Shown: piece after piece, positions 27,001 through 40,369 of the stretch
How the letters are laid out: every line of letters begins with the position of its first letter
Position numbering within the stretch: the first letter of the stretch is position 1
Translations under genes and position numbers: made by a program
The notes under the pieces: model-generated
The model's database searches: none
What the model saw: only the letters and a program-made list of their open reading frames with translations
What the model was told of the DNA's origin: nothing
NCBI GenBank assembly: GCA_008360975.2
Contig: CM039182.1
Span: forward strand, 107,932,443-107,996,442
Reading direction: 5' to 3'
Source of the DNA: Lichenostomus cassidix
Lineage: Eukaryota > Chordata > Aves > Passeriformes > Meliphagidae
DNA length: 64,000 nt

Positions 27001-29473
27001 GTGGTCAGAGATGGAATGAATTACTAAAATCCTCTAGAAATGGGGTTTTTAGGTAGCTATTTTTTAACAAATATTAAGTCCCTTTCATTAGTATTACTGA
27101 GGAAGGAAACAAAACACTGCAAGCAATCCTCTTATATGGCTTGGGTGGGAAGAGAGGGTCAAGGGAGGACTTTTTTTCCAATTACTTTTATGATAACAGA
27201 AAAAAGAACACACTGGTTATGTAAACTGAGGTACAAAGTGAAACTCTTATTACCAAATAAAGACATAATTTTCCTTCATCCGTTTTTTACCTTCAGGTTA
27301 AAAAAAAATAAGGTTTAGTAGAAGTCTTAAACTTTCTTTTCACTAGTTTCTGGTTGCTATTATGTAATGCTTTCCTGTGAAGCTGAAAATTACCCACAAC
27401 ATAAAAGGCTCAGCATCTTCTGTGCCTTTTACTGTTTGGCAACACTTTACCAGGAACAGTCTGCTGGTTTTGAGAGCAAAGGACAAAAACAGGAAAAAAT
27501 CAGAAGAAAACTCTCGGGTGCTACCGGGGATTCCAGTCTTCCATCTCTCTCCTGACAGGCAGTGCCAGGCCAGCAGTAAATGAAAGAGAGAAACAATGAA
27601 AAACATGCCTTTGCTTTTTCTTTGGATTTTCAATGCATGAACACTGAACATGCCACACGATGGCAGCACAGGCTGCAAAATGCAGAGGAGTTGCTGCACG
27701 CAATAAATGGGACAAACAGAGACGATTCAACTCAACAGTCTAGTCTTGCAAATGCTTCTGAGGGGTAGAGTGTCCCTGAACACACCCAGCTGCACAGTGA
27801 GCTTTTCCTGAACACAAGGCATGTCTATAGAGATCACTTTTCCAGTAAAGACTGTCTTTTTGAGATGGTATTTCTTCTCAGAATTGTAAGAAGTTTATCA
27901 TGTCTAGTGACCTTTCACTTTCCCACTGCCCCAAATTTTCTGTGGTTTCCTTAAACAGAAGCAATGCCTTCATCTCAAGGTGCACTACTGCACTCTGTGA
28001 CCTGCTCCACCTGCTCAAGGTGAAGGTCACAGTTTAGCAGGACAGGGCATACTTGAAGGCAGAGCATGTTTCTAGCAGAAATCTTTGCTTGCCACATACA
28101 GCTGTCTCTGGCACCATTTCAAAGATTTCAGGTTTCAAAAGGAAAAGCAAAATAAACCTCAGGAAGGAAAACAGGATGTAATTTTGAAAACTGATTGAAG
28201 GCCGGCTTGGGAGCTGTGATGAAGGGCTGGGTTTTAAAGCTGAGCAAGGTGCCTTTCTCTGCTGCCTTTTTAACTTCCCCTTCGGTTTTTTGACTTCCTT
28301 TCTTCCAAGCTTAATTCTGGACATCTGACTTTTTGCTCCTTTTTCATCCATCGGTGATTAAGAGGTATCTAGCAGACAAACACATACCAAATGAAAATAC
28401 AAAAAACATAACACTTGCAAAATTAAATAGTCTAGGGAAAAAAATCAGAAAACATCACTTTGTCTGGATATGGGATTATGGTATCTTTTAATTCTATTTC
28501 ATCCTAAAATGATTTGGGTAAGATTTTTGCAGTTTGTTAGTGCAGTGTTTAGCCTGCATTTCTCTTGCTTGCAGTAGCCCAGATGCAGTTTTGGGTTGGA
28601 ACTGATTATTAGAAGCTGTTGCTTTTCTGCCATCGCATGCTGCCATCCTGAGGCCAGATCCCGCAGTGCCTGGGATGTGTCGGGATGCACAAGCACTGTG
28701 CATCCCCGCCTGCTGAGACCACTCCAGATCAAAGTTTGAGTCTATTTAGAATCACTGCAATTTCAGAGGTAGCTCAAGATTTTTTTTTTTGTTTTGTTTT
28801 CCTTCCAAGCAGGTAAATTAAATTTCACTTTTAGTAAGCACTCAAGCTTGTCTTGTACTTTTGGTTTGTATCTTTTAGTCTGAAACCATGCAATTACTAC
28901 TTTTATGACTTAAAGTTAAATTGCTGTAGTTCTTCACTTGATGAATATAATTCTGACTGATACAATCTTCCTTTGCCTTTTCTGTATCATAGATTATCTG
29001 TCTGTAAGTGGTGGTAACTCATCACTGATTATTTTTGCATCTTAAACACTGTCCAAGTATTTGAGAGGATTAGTATGTTACCTTCATAGCTGCACACTGT
29101 TTCTAGTGTATGTTTGGGTCATAAAAAAAACCCTGAAACAAAATATGATATTAAAGTTAAAGGATTAAATATTTGGGGGCGGGGGGGGGCTGGGAAGGAA
29201 TATATTTATTTTGATGATCAGTCAAAAAGATTAAATATTTAACTGACCTACTACAAACAATTGTAAGTTCTATCCTTTGTGAATCCACAGACAAGATCTT
29301 CCTCATCTTTTTTCATTGACTGAGCCAAGGTTACTACTGAATTTACTATATCACATCATTTCCACAGAAATGTTCATCCATGCACTCATTCTTGCACCTG
29401 TTGCCTTTTTTTTTTTTTTTTCCCTTCACTTATTTCTCTAGGAAGACAATTAAGATTTCCCTGTGTAGGAAAT
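24061..29473. other. Intergenic, no gene recognised
   Basis: Contains a T-run at 25495-25511, a G-rich run at 29176-29195 and an AT-rich block at about 24560-24900 dense in TAAT cores. The 99-codon frame at 25711-26010 ends just before a GT (CCCCAG|GTGAGC), so it could be a chance or non-coding exon, but its protein is unknown to me. Confidence 0.55.
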
Positions 29474-29920
29474 ATGTTAAGGAATACATCTGGTCCAAGT
29501 AGCAGGGCTTGGAAGCTGCATATTGAGATGCAGATTGAAAAGCATATTGAGCCTGAGACAAGAGTCCATGAGCTGCCAGCCTTCGGGATAACAAACATGA
29601 AGGTGAGTGATGCCAGCCAAGTGAATGGACACAGAGACACAGCAGGAACTGGGAATTGTGACCTTTTGGATAACAAAGGGGATGACAACCTCTGTGTGGA
29701 TGCACATGGAGGAGGGAGCAGGAGCCAAAGACTCAGGAAGAAGAGTGAGACTGGTGTAAGACTGGCATGAGACTGGCACGTGGGGAGACTGTGAGGGGAC
29801 AAAAGCCCGTGGGTGGAGATTGCCTCCTCAGAGGCAGCAGCTCGGGCTCTTTCTCTGTTATTGCACCCTGAATAAAAGGCTTTATCGAATGAGACATCTG
29901 AGACTTTGCCATGGGAAACC
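29474..29920 (+). mobile_element. Candidate retroviral LTR fragment
   Basis: GGGGACAAAAGCCCGTGGGT is followed by GGAGATTGCCTCCTCAGAGG, a pyrimidine-rich stretch and TGAATAAAAGGCTTTATCGA; the layout resembles the R-U5 part of an LTR with its poly(A) signal. Limits are guesses and no terminal duplication was identified. The long minus-strand frame across it (29386-30066) is probably incidental. Confidence 0.4.
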
Positions 29921-31727
29921 TGGGGTTGAACCAGTGTGGAAACCTGGTCTGACTGTGTGAGTGAGATGTGTGGGGAGTCAGGTGGAGACTTACTGGGTCT
30001 CTGGAGCCTCCTGCTGTGAAGGGACTTCAGTCCCAGCAGTGAAAGTCTCTGGCACTGGGAGTGCAAATGCCAGAGAGGCTCGTGAATGTTCAGACTGGGA
30101 AGTTTCCTTAAGAAGTGAACCCCACAAGTTTGTATTACAGCTCACAATGACAGAATGGGTACAAAGACTGAGTTCAAGGTGACATTTGCTTCTCTGTTCA
30201 ATCATGGATTCCTGTGTGCCAGGGAAGTTGTCTGCTTTGGCCCCAGTAGGAAGAATGAGTGTCAAAATGTAAACTGAGTCCTTTTATAGACTGGACTAGT
30301 AGTCAACGTAGTCCTGTATGGTGTTTCTAAAATCAGTTGCAGATATTTTAAATGATGAAGCATAAAACTAGTTGGCTATTAGTAATGAAATTGCTTGTTT
30401 TCAACTAGTGTTAATTGTATAATATAAAACTTGGTACCACATACTGTTATATCTGACATCCTCCCCAATGTAGCTGCAGTATTTTCTTCTTTGAGTAAAA
30501 CATTAATGCTTTACAACAAATTGCATAGGGGATAGCCTGTCTTCATGTGGCTCTCTGTAATATTTAATTTTAAATATTTTCAGATTTATGATCAGTGGAT
30601 TTTTTCAGGATGGAGTTGTGCTGACAAGAAGCACAGGATGGAGCTTTAGAGCATGCATTTTATACAGGAAGATGCAAGTTTCCCAGATTCTCTTTTGATC
30701 AATAACTGCCATCAGGATCCTCAAAAAGCACTGAAAAAAATTAAGCTAAACTTCTTTCCTTAGATTTGGCAGCAGAAGAGAGGACAATGCAGCAGTAGAA
30801 GGTTGTAGGACAGGAGAAAGAAAACTTTTGATCTCTCTGTGCTTACTGTTGTGGAGTACACTGAGCTCTAAAACCGATTCAGTATCTTTACCCTGTGATA
30901 GAAAGTTAAACCAAGACTGCATACAGCCTGTAGCTAAATGCCCTTTATAGAACTATAAACAAAAATACATTAAATATGGAATCCTAATGTTCTTTTCTGT
31001 GGGGTTTTCTTTGGGAAAACTTGAAGGGCCAGGTCTGGTAGAAGTCAGTTCTGGAAATACTACCTCCCCTTTAAGCGTGAATTGGTACACATGTTTTTTA
31101 TCTCTGTAAGTACAGGTAGCTATATTTGCATTCATTTTTATGTTGCTTTTTTTTTTCTTTAAAGCAAACTTGTGATATGATTTAGTCTTGCTTTTAGAAT
31201 ATTTCTTAGGTAATAAATTGAGAAGCGAGCTTGGAGAAAATCAGCTTGTAACAAATTGGTGAGAATATTATGATTAAAATATTAATGGCTTGTTGAAACG
31301 TGGGTAATTATGAAAATCAATGCAGTAGAGACACTCAGTTGACAGATATAAATATTAGGAAAAGAGGAGAAGCACATATTATCTCAACTGAAATAGGGAG
31401 CAAATCTGTCCCGTTGCAGTAACATGAAATAAAGAAACACAAAGTGTGCGAATAAGTGTTTTACATAAACTATAATTATCATTCTGAGAAAAAAAAAGTC
31501 GTGTTTCCCATTGTAAGATGAATGAAAGTATTTATACTCCTATGAGTACATGAGAGAAACAGTGCAAAAAGTAGCACCATGTGATAAAATACAGGTGGAA
31601 TAATGAGGTATTCTGCTGCTACCTCTGTTGACTGGAGAAGCAGTCAGCCATGTTGGGTAGTGTTGTACATCTGATAATGCCATGCTTCACCTTTCAGTCA
31701 AATTCTCCTTTGGTTCACTTCTCTCAC
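29921..31727. other. Intergenic, no gene recognised
   Basis: The first about 250 bp are GC-richer and may continue the retroviral remnant to the left; the rest is ordinary AT-rich DNA with no supported feature. Confidence 0.5.
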
Positions 31728-32247
31728 TGTTTAACCTCGATAGGCAGCTAATACAGATGCTTGCTCACTCCCCTGCAGAGGGGTAGGGAGAAAATCAGAA
31801 GAGCAAAAGTGTGAAAATCCATGGGTTGAAATAAGAACAGTTTAAAAGGGAAAGCAAAGGCTGTGCACACAAGCAAAGCAAAATAAGGAATTAATTTGCC
31901 ACTTCCCGTTGGCAGGAAGGTGCTCTGCCATCTTCAGGAAAACTGGGCTCCATCACATCAGAGTTACTTGGGAAGACATATTCCATAACTCCAAATGTTC
32001 CTCCTTCCTCCTCCTTCCCCTGGTTCTGGTCAGCTGGGGTCAGCTGCCTCAGCTGTGCCCTCTCCCAACTCCTTGTGCACCACCAGCCTCCTCACTGGTC
32101 TGGTGGGGTGAGGAGCAGAAAAGACCTTGACTGTGTAAGTGCTGCTCAACAATAATAAAAACACCCCGAATTTATCAACACTAATTTCATCCCAGACTCT
32201 TACCATAAAACCATACAACCTACTATACTCCAGCTCAATCCAATACA
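31728..32247 (-). mobile_element. Solo LTR, ERVL-like avian family (copy 3)
   Basis: On the plus strand it runs from TGTTTAACCTCGATAGGCAG through ATGGGTTGAAATAAGAACAG, TTACTTGGGAAGACATATTC and GGTCAGCTGCCTCAGCTGTG to CTCAATCCAATACA. The same ordered blocks occur, inverted, in the copy at 8621-9206. More decayed than that copy. No internal genes adjoin. Confidence 0.75.
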
Positions 32248-35200
32248 ACTTATTTAGAGTGCACACTCTGTAGTGTAGGCTCTTCTTGTTTGCTGTGTGC
32301 TTGTACGAGGTCAACACAGTGAAACTCTGACCTACGAGTCTTACTATTAGCTGGAGTAACTGAAGACACTTAAGTCTTTGGCTACAAAGCTGGTACCAGC
32401 CCTCTTACAGGAATGAAGGATTGAGGCAAAGAAAATTATCTGCTGCAATACAGAAAGCATAAATACTGTTTCTCCAACATGTCACAACATTCTACATTTT
32501 TATTCCCAGCCTTCATTTCAGTGATGTGAGTTCCCTTCCTAATGTTTTGAAAGCAACTGGAGTAGTTTATGCTAATCCCTTGGCAAAAGAGTGTGTCTTA
32601 GCCACTGCTGTTCTGATTCACGTTCACTGGGATTTGACCCAAGAGGTGAATGCTGCGAGTCTGAAAGAGCACAAAACTTAGAGAACTGCCAACTTGCTCT
32701 TCCCTGCATTTGTATCTTAGATAGCAGTGAAGTTCATGCATTCCATCCTGGTTCACTCCTCCTGTGAAGCTCAAGCATTATTACTGAGCATTAAGAGGGA
32801 TTTTTGCCATGATTTCTTTTGCTTCTAGTCTTCATTTCCTCTGATAGCTACTATACGACAATATTACTCTTTTTTATGTGAACACTATAAAGCATTTGGG
32901 AATGCACCTGATATGAACAACAGTGGAAAAAAAGTGATGGGGCAGTTCTGTCTGCATAGCACAGTGAAGAATAGGAACAGATGTGCAAAACAAACTGTGT
33001 GATGTTGAGGGGCAGTGTCCACACTACAGGTGTCAGGGGAATTCATACTCAGCTATGGCAATTCTGATCCCACGAACTGTGTGCTCCTGTTCTTCAAGGT
33101 GAGGGCCAAAACCAGAACAATCAAAAAGAAGTTACAATGGAGAAGCAAAGGACTTTGACAAGCAAGAAACAGAGATTATGTTGATGACGTGTACCTAAGC
33201 AAGCTAAACTACAGATCCACCCCTCAGCTTCTGAACTTTTGCTTCCAGGCATTCACTGATCACGTTTGTAACTTGGCGTTCTGCAACAGATCATTCACTT
33301 TGAAGACCTTAATCTTCCTTAGAGTTTAATCTTCCTTTCATATATGATTTTCTGATGATTGTGTTGGCCCAGTTGCCTCACAGGACATTGTATTCTAATA
33401 TTCCTTTCCAGAACAGTAAATTCAAGACCCATATCTTTTGGCAAAATTAGCTTTACTGAGTGTCTCATGTGGCAAGAGTCAGGTTTAGTTGCTCAACATT
33501 TCTCTTCTTGTATTGCATTTATGTTTGATCTTGTTCACTATTGAGTCACTGTTGTGGGAAATTTTGCAATCATTGTTCTTTGAGAATTTTTATTATCATA
33601 GCAATTTTGTTGAGAGGCAATTAAATTATGTTGGTAAGACATGTTTGGACAGTAAAAGGAAACTGCCTTGTAGCAGCAGAACAATACTCAGTAACAGTGT
33701 CAAATCACATCAAGTAGCAAACCTCAAGAACAGATACATGAATTTCAGCTTGCTTTTTAAAGCAGGTTGCACGACCAAAATACAGGCTATGAAGCAAGTT
33801 GCTGTAAACCAGATATTTGTACATCTTCTGATGGATGCATTGCTTTTAAATGTATTTCTCTTCTCTTTCTCCTTGCTCATCTCACTTTTCCCTTCTCTCC
33901 TCATTTCTTTTCATCAATTTTATTCATGGAGCAAGTACTAATTTTAGCATTATGAAGGAGTTGCTGGAATACATGTATCCTCTGCTCATTTCATCTCATA
34001 AATTTTCTTTCCTGTGTTTACCTGGAAGGTAAAGGAGTATTTTACATAAATCACAAAGACAAATACATAGAAAATACTATTTTCAGAAATAGAAAATGTT
34101 CATTTCAGAATACAAGGAGAAGAAGACAATATTCTTCCTGTAAATATGAAAAATTTCTCTTTCAATGCATTAAACTGCTAATGATTTTTTTATATAAGAT
34201 CAAAGATGAAGCTGGTGCAATACTTCAAAATTTTTTTTAACTTGGCTTCAAAATTGTTTTGAACAACTCATATTCAGACCGCCATTATCTACACTTAACT
34301 AGTTTTGATATGTGCCTTCTGCCTTGATCTTAACTACTTTTAATATTCTCTTCATTCTTAGTATGATCCTATCAGTTGTCCCAGATTCTGCACCTACTAT
34401 GTCATCAAAAGTTTTCTGTGCCTCACTAGTGAGATGTTCACCAGTTTCTGCACAGCTACAGGCTTACAAGTTGTTCCAGACAAACAAATCCTGTTTTCCT
34501 TGTGCATTTGAGTTTCACAGCCTGGGGTGAATATGACCTTAACTTAAATTATATCAACAAATTTGTCACTTGATGATTTTAAAATATTAAACCTGTCTCC
34601 TTTCTGCTTTTATTGCAATGAGCCTGTCTTTCCATGGGGAGTGACACAGATAAATATGGTAGCTGTTGCTGAAGGCAACCAGAAAAATATTATATCCTCA
34701 TGTATCACTAAATGTAGGGAAATACAATAAGAAGTCCTTGATGAACCTCATGCAATATTAATTTAGGGATGGCTTCTTACTGTGTCAGACAGGAGAGAGG
34801 TTTATGGCAGATGCCAGGTCTCATTTGCTTTTGACAAACTGCTGGCTTATACAAATCTTGCGTTGTGCAATAGTGCCACAGTCATCGAAGCAGTTTCTAC
34901 ACTAACATTTTTCTCTGGAGTGCTTTGATATAAATGTCCAAGTCATCCCCACTTACTGCATGCTGCTGCAGTTCTTGGACCAGTTCTGGTACCAGCAAAC
35001 TGGATTTGTTTAGGAGGAAATTAAACCAAAATCTCTGCTTTGTGTGTACATTAAATACACTCATCACTCCTAATGAAGACATAAAGCTTCAACTGGATAA
35101 CAGCCCTCAAAGGGCCTTTAATCACAAGAAGAGGATGTTCCGGGCAGGGAATCAGGCTGAATCTTGGCTGAGGTCACCTGAAATTGTCCTAATCATCCTC

Positions 35201-38200
35201 GATGCATAAGTAGAGGCCTTGGCACCAAGCCCTTTAACCTACTGATCCAGTGTTGGTGTGACAGATCGTTTGCTAATGTAAAAATAATCTGAGATTCCTA
35301 CAGCCCCTGCTGGATTAGCCTCTGGGCCTCTGGTCACTCTTTCATTATGTGTGCAGGGAGTTCTGGAAAACTCACCTCTTACTAGTCATTTTCAGCATTA
35401 TCATGCAATGATCCAGCTGTTGGAATTTAAACGATATTTTAAAAGGGAGTGATTTCTCCCTTTTAACCAAGCAGATCTATGCAGAGGATAAATGATTTCC
35501 AAATTTTATTTTTACTCCATTTTGGTCTTGTCTTGCAATAATTAACTTGTGCAAAAATATTTCCGTTTACTTTCAGTAGAAGGGTAAATAGTGATTTCAA
35601 ATTTAGGTCTGTTCTATTGATTGATCAATAGTCTCTCTGATTCATTTTAAGACCAATTGTATGTAGATGCTTATTATGGCATAAATGTTGAATGTTTTGC
35701 CTATATTTTGTTGCAATGTCCATCACAGCATGGGCCACAGAGTGTAAATATATGCTCTGCATATCCTGTAATGGCTGTGATAAGTATGTCTGTTATCCTA
35801 ACATCAGAAAAAGTCAATAAATTTCTTGAATTTTTATCTGAATTTACACACATAGTACATTTCTATCCTATTGAACCAATAGCTGAATAATATTCTGTTT
35901 CTTTTATTTTGCTGTTCCTATTTCTACTCTACTCTTGTTCCCATCATTACTGGACACAACTTTCTGTCATAGCTGTAGTCCTTGTTAACAGTAACAGCAT
36001 AGCATGAAAAGCTTCATGCTCAGATGGCAGGAAAGGGAATGTTCTGTCAATCAGGTCTGCCACTGTCTGTACTCACACATTTTTATGTACATAAATTTAT
36101 GTGGAACTGATAGCCACTGTCCCACACCTTCTCACAAGTCCACAGTTGAAAACATAACTGCAGCTTCCAGGATCATCTGAGGGCACAGGTTATCTCCTTC
36201 TTAAATCAAATTATGTATTTCAGCTGCAATAACAACATATCAGTTGTTTATTTTGTTACAAGGCCTTTTTTTTTTTTTTGCCAATTAAACCATCTCTTAT
36301 CTTTCAAGCAGAAGTAACTGCCTTACAACTGCTTAACTGCCCAACAGCTTTCAAGGTTCATCCTCCTTCTTAAAATGACATCAAAGACATTCTTCACTCC
36401 ATCTACATATTTCCCTCTTCTTATTTGTATATACTTTTGTGTACACATATATGTCCCCAGAAAAAGATAGAAAGTGTTTAATGGTCCAGAAAATGAGTTC
36501 CAAAGTTTGTGCTTATAAGAACAGTGCCCTGCAGTTTACTCCAGCAAACTGTCATAGGAGACATTAGGCTCAAATGATATTAGGAGTTCCAGCTTTTCCA
36601 TAACTGTATCGAATTTCAGCAAATTTATGGTGCTGCATTCTTGGCAGGCATGTATTACATTGCTGGCTGCACTCTGCTCTTCTCTGCAAACCCATTTGCA
36701 GAAACATTAGACAGAGCAGAGCTGGCCTGGCATGTTTTGCCAGGCTTGGCACCTCCCTTGCTCCCTGCCCATGGCTCAGCTGCAAGGGCTGCCTAGCTGG
36801 GGCACAGGCTGGGAATGGTGTAAAGATGTGCATCCTTACTACAGGGAAGGATGAAAGAATCGAGGCAGATATTGCTGCCAGGAGCTCTCATTCCTGCCAA
36901 GAGGTCATCCTTCAGTAAGCTTTTCATTTGGCCTATCCCCTCACGTGCTCCTAATTGAAGGGGTGAGCCCTGTAAAAGTGCTGAGAGCAGATGACATGGG
37001 ATTTTTTGAACATTCTGTGGGGTACTTAGAAAGAAATGCATGCTCCTCCAGAAGTGGTGGCTCAGAGATCTTCACACTGGGTATTATATCTCAGTCTGAT
37101 ACATGAATGCTGAAATAGGGTATCAATGCAAACATCTAACAGAAATCAGAACAGTTTTTGGGAAAATTATGTACTTTCAATAATAATGGCGAGGGAAATA
37201 AAGTTTAATCTACTCAGTGTTTATACCTGATTTAATCCAAAGACAAGGGAGCCTTACAGTGAACGAAGAGGACACAGCTATTTCTAACATTTTCCTGCCA
37301 CCATTTCCCTAGTAAGAGTAAACCATGTTTTTTTTTCCCTGATAGTGATGTTACAGACCAGGGTGATCCATGCTATACTGTCACCAGTAAACAAACAAAT
37401 GAGACAGCTATCCTAGGAAAAAAATTCATTATATAAAACATCATTAGTTAGATTAAAAAAAAATTGATTTTCTGTCCTGAAGCTATAATAGGTTAGTATT
37501 TTATCAAATAGTTTTCCCCCCCATACAATTTCTGTAAGATAAAAATTAATAAAGGTAACACTGCAGAGGTTATGATTGCCTGTAGTGCTACCCCACATAA
37601 TGGTACAATCTTTAAATTTTCATTTTAATATTATTTCCTTCGTGGTTATTAATTGTAAAAGATTATTTGTTGTGTAAATGTTTGCTGGTTGTTAACAGCA
37701 CTGTATGTCTGGAGTTCTAGATATCTGGTTGAGAGAGAGGAATTAAAACCTTAGCTTCAATAACAGACGGCCACTGATTGTAAGCAAAAGTTGTTTTATG
37801 TTACTGCAGAATTTATCAGTAGCATTAAAAGATCGTGTATCCTCTGATTACTACCTAAAGGCTTCCTGTATTTGCTTTATGTTAGCGTTATATGTTTAAC
37901 TTCTTCCCTTTAGTTCTGTTACTGATGCAGTAACTGACTGAGCCGCGTACAAAACAAAACCCAAGATACAAGATGATCTTAAAACCTTATGTTAGGGAGG
38001 CAAGGAAAAGGTGCCAATCGCTTTTGTGTTCTAGAACACAGGTTGATCATAAAACCTCATCATATTCTCTTTGATCTGGTCAAATTACAGCCTCCTTAGA
38101 GTGGGAGGAAAGAGTTGGGACTTTATGGGCCTATTTGATTTCTAGCATCTATGTGATAAGTTTGTCATGGTTTGGTTGCATTTATGGGATGGCTTAATTA

Positions 38201-40369
38201 CAGGTTGATCCAGCAAAGTTACCTGTATTTAAAGAGTTGTGTAATGCTTTCTTGCTTGCCCAAGAGTACTTTCAGTCACTCATAATAATTTCAAGTGATA
38301 AAGATAACTTACATTGAAAATCTAAGTTGTTTGGGATCAGATGGAGGCTGACTTTTTTCTCAACAGGGTATCTAACTTGAGCTCAAAAATCTAATGCTTT
38401 CTTAGAAAGAGGAAAAAAAAATCACATGCACACTCACACAACCTTCCAGTTAAAATTTTCAGTGTCTCTGATTTTTTCAACAAAAATTTGATTATTTCCC
38501 AGGTTTTATTCTACTGTCAGATATATGTGTATTGGTATCATGCTTGTCACACCTGATCAAATTGTAAGTGATTTGCAATTTGCAGACAAATTATGAGTGT
38601 CTCTTGGCTCATATGCAAAGAATAACCTTTCTGAAAAGTGCTTTGTCTAAGGATCTTTGGAGTTGACCAAGGCTTTCCTCTCCGTTTCCACTGTAACCAT
38701 AGGCCTTGTTACTGAAATTAAATACAGAGATTCATTCAACCAAATGGAAACCTTTATCTTCAGATTAAATTAATCATGATCCAAAACTCCATTATCTAAA
38801 TCTCTGCTAACTAGAAATTCACTGGTAATGATTAGCTCATTTGTAGAAGTCTACTTTTTTTAATGCGTATGCCGTGTTGTCCTTTCCTCACAGACCTCGT
38901 ACTGCCTCTCCTGGTGTGCAGACAGCCCACTCAGGTTCAGATTACACAGCAGCTGGGCTGCAAGAGGGGACTGTAAATTGCAACAAAGGTGTTTTTGAAG
39001 AAAAAAAAAAGACAAAACATATATTTTGGGAGGTAAGAAATGATACCAGCATTCACACAGAGACATGTCCTGAGGCCAAGGCTGAGAACAAAACAACGGG
39101 GAAGAGAGAAACTAGGGTAAGAAAGCGATCTGGAGGTTGGAGCTAAAGAGGACACATCCTAAAATAGTATGAGGAGGCTGAGATCAGAGAACAGAACAAA
39201 TTGCTTGGGGAGTTGCATGGAAAAAAATAATGTTGGTTCTCCATAATATATGAAGCTAGTATTTTGGGGTTGCAGATTTCTTCCAGATCTTTGCTGATGG
39301 AAAGCATTGCATGCAGGGTTTTTATTGTGCTTCAGAAAAAAATAAGACTCTAGAAGTTTCAAAACTGCTCAAAACAATGTACTACTTCTGTAGATCTCCT
39401 TGTTTAGCCCTGAATCAGTATTAGCAGTGAAACATTTAATACAGAAAATCTGATTTTTATACATAGCTGGGGATTTTTCTATGTCACACAGATTTATCTG
39501 AAGATATTACAGGAGTTTGAATGAATATTCACATTGTTACACTTGAATATATACTGAAGGGTAATAATCAATAAATATTTCAGTGGAAATCAACAATAAT
39601 TCATGGGGAAACACACTCTGTCTTCTAAAAAAGAAAATATAAATCACAAAATTTGTAAGACCAAAGCAACAGCTATGGCAAACAAAGATAGATTTTAAGT
39701 AATCTATTTTCAGTAGTAATTCTGTTAGACAAGCTGGTGCCCTTCTCATCTCAGGTACATTTCTGTTCTAATAAGACAGTCCTTTATAACCTAAAAAGCT
39801 TGCCTTATATTCATTCAGAAGGCTCTGAATGGGATTAAAAGAGCAAGAACAGCGTGTTTTGTAGCAGTCTCCTGATAAAAGCATGCTTCGCCCCCTTACT
39901 CTCCCCTTAGGAAAATACATAAAACCAGGAAAAATGCAAGATCAGTGGGAGACTTTGAATCCCATTTTCATTGTAATGCTAAAGTATAGCCCCAGCTTGA
40001 GGCTGACTGAGATTGAGGCAACTCAACTCATTTTCAGGTTCTTTTTCCTTTGCCCTCCCGCCAGGCTCTCCACATCTCAGTCACCCCAGCACAGTGCATG
40101 TAACCACCCTCCATCTCACCAGCATGGCCAGCACACTACTGCTGAGCTCAGCCCTCTGCTGCTGGCTGCCCCATGAGACACAATGGAGTGGTTCGGACTC
40201 TCTCTGTGCTGCCTGTGTGACCTCACTCCTCCTCCTCCTACAGTCCCATAGCACCAAAAAACAAAGTGCTGGAAATAGGGACAACCTTTACATGAGCTGG
40301 AAAGCACCAGCAGCATAAATATTGACAAGGAGTGAATATTAAGCCAGGTTCACCGCCCTAAAGCTAGGG
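32248..40369. other. Intergenic, no gene recognised
   Basis: About 8 kb without a recognised gene or large repeat. The longest frame (33489-33941 plus, 150 codons) is rich in Leu, Phe and Ser from T-rich DNA and has no recognisable domain. A T-run lies at about 36265-36279. Some of this may be conserved non-coding sequence, which cannot be judged from one genome. Confidence 0.55.

Noticed and set aside
29386..30066. 226-codon minus-strand open frame, the longest in the window
   Set aside because: It runs through the candidate LTR segment and a poly-A/T tract, has low-complexity Ser/Pro-rich content, and shows no domain or splice context.
33489..33941. 150-codon plus-strand open frame with hydrophobic stretches
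   Set aside because: The hydrophobicity comes from T-rich DNA; there is no recognisable family, and an overlapping frame on the other strand is equally open.
34897..35209. Frames on both strands of a less AT-rich block, considered as a processed pseudogene
   Set aside because: The peptides match no family I know, and there is no poly(A) tail or target duplication.
40013..40318. Overlapping frames of 60-100 codons in a GC-richer patch
   Set aside because: Frames occur on both strands with no family resemblance; the patch lies next to degraded CR1 sequence.
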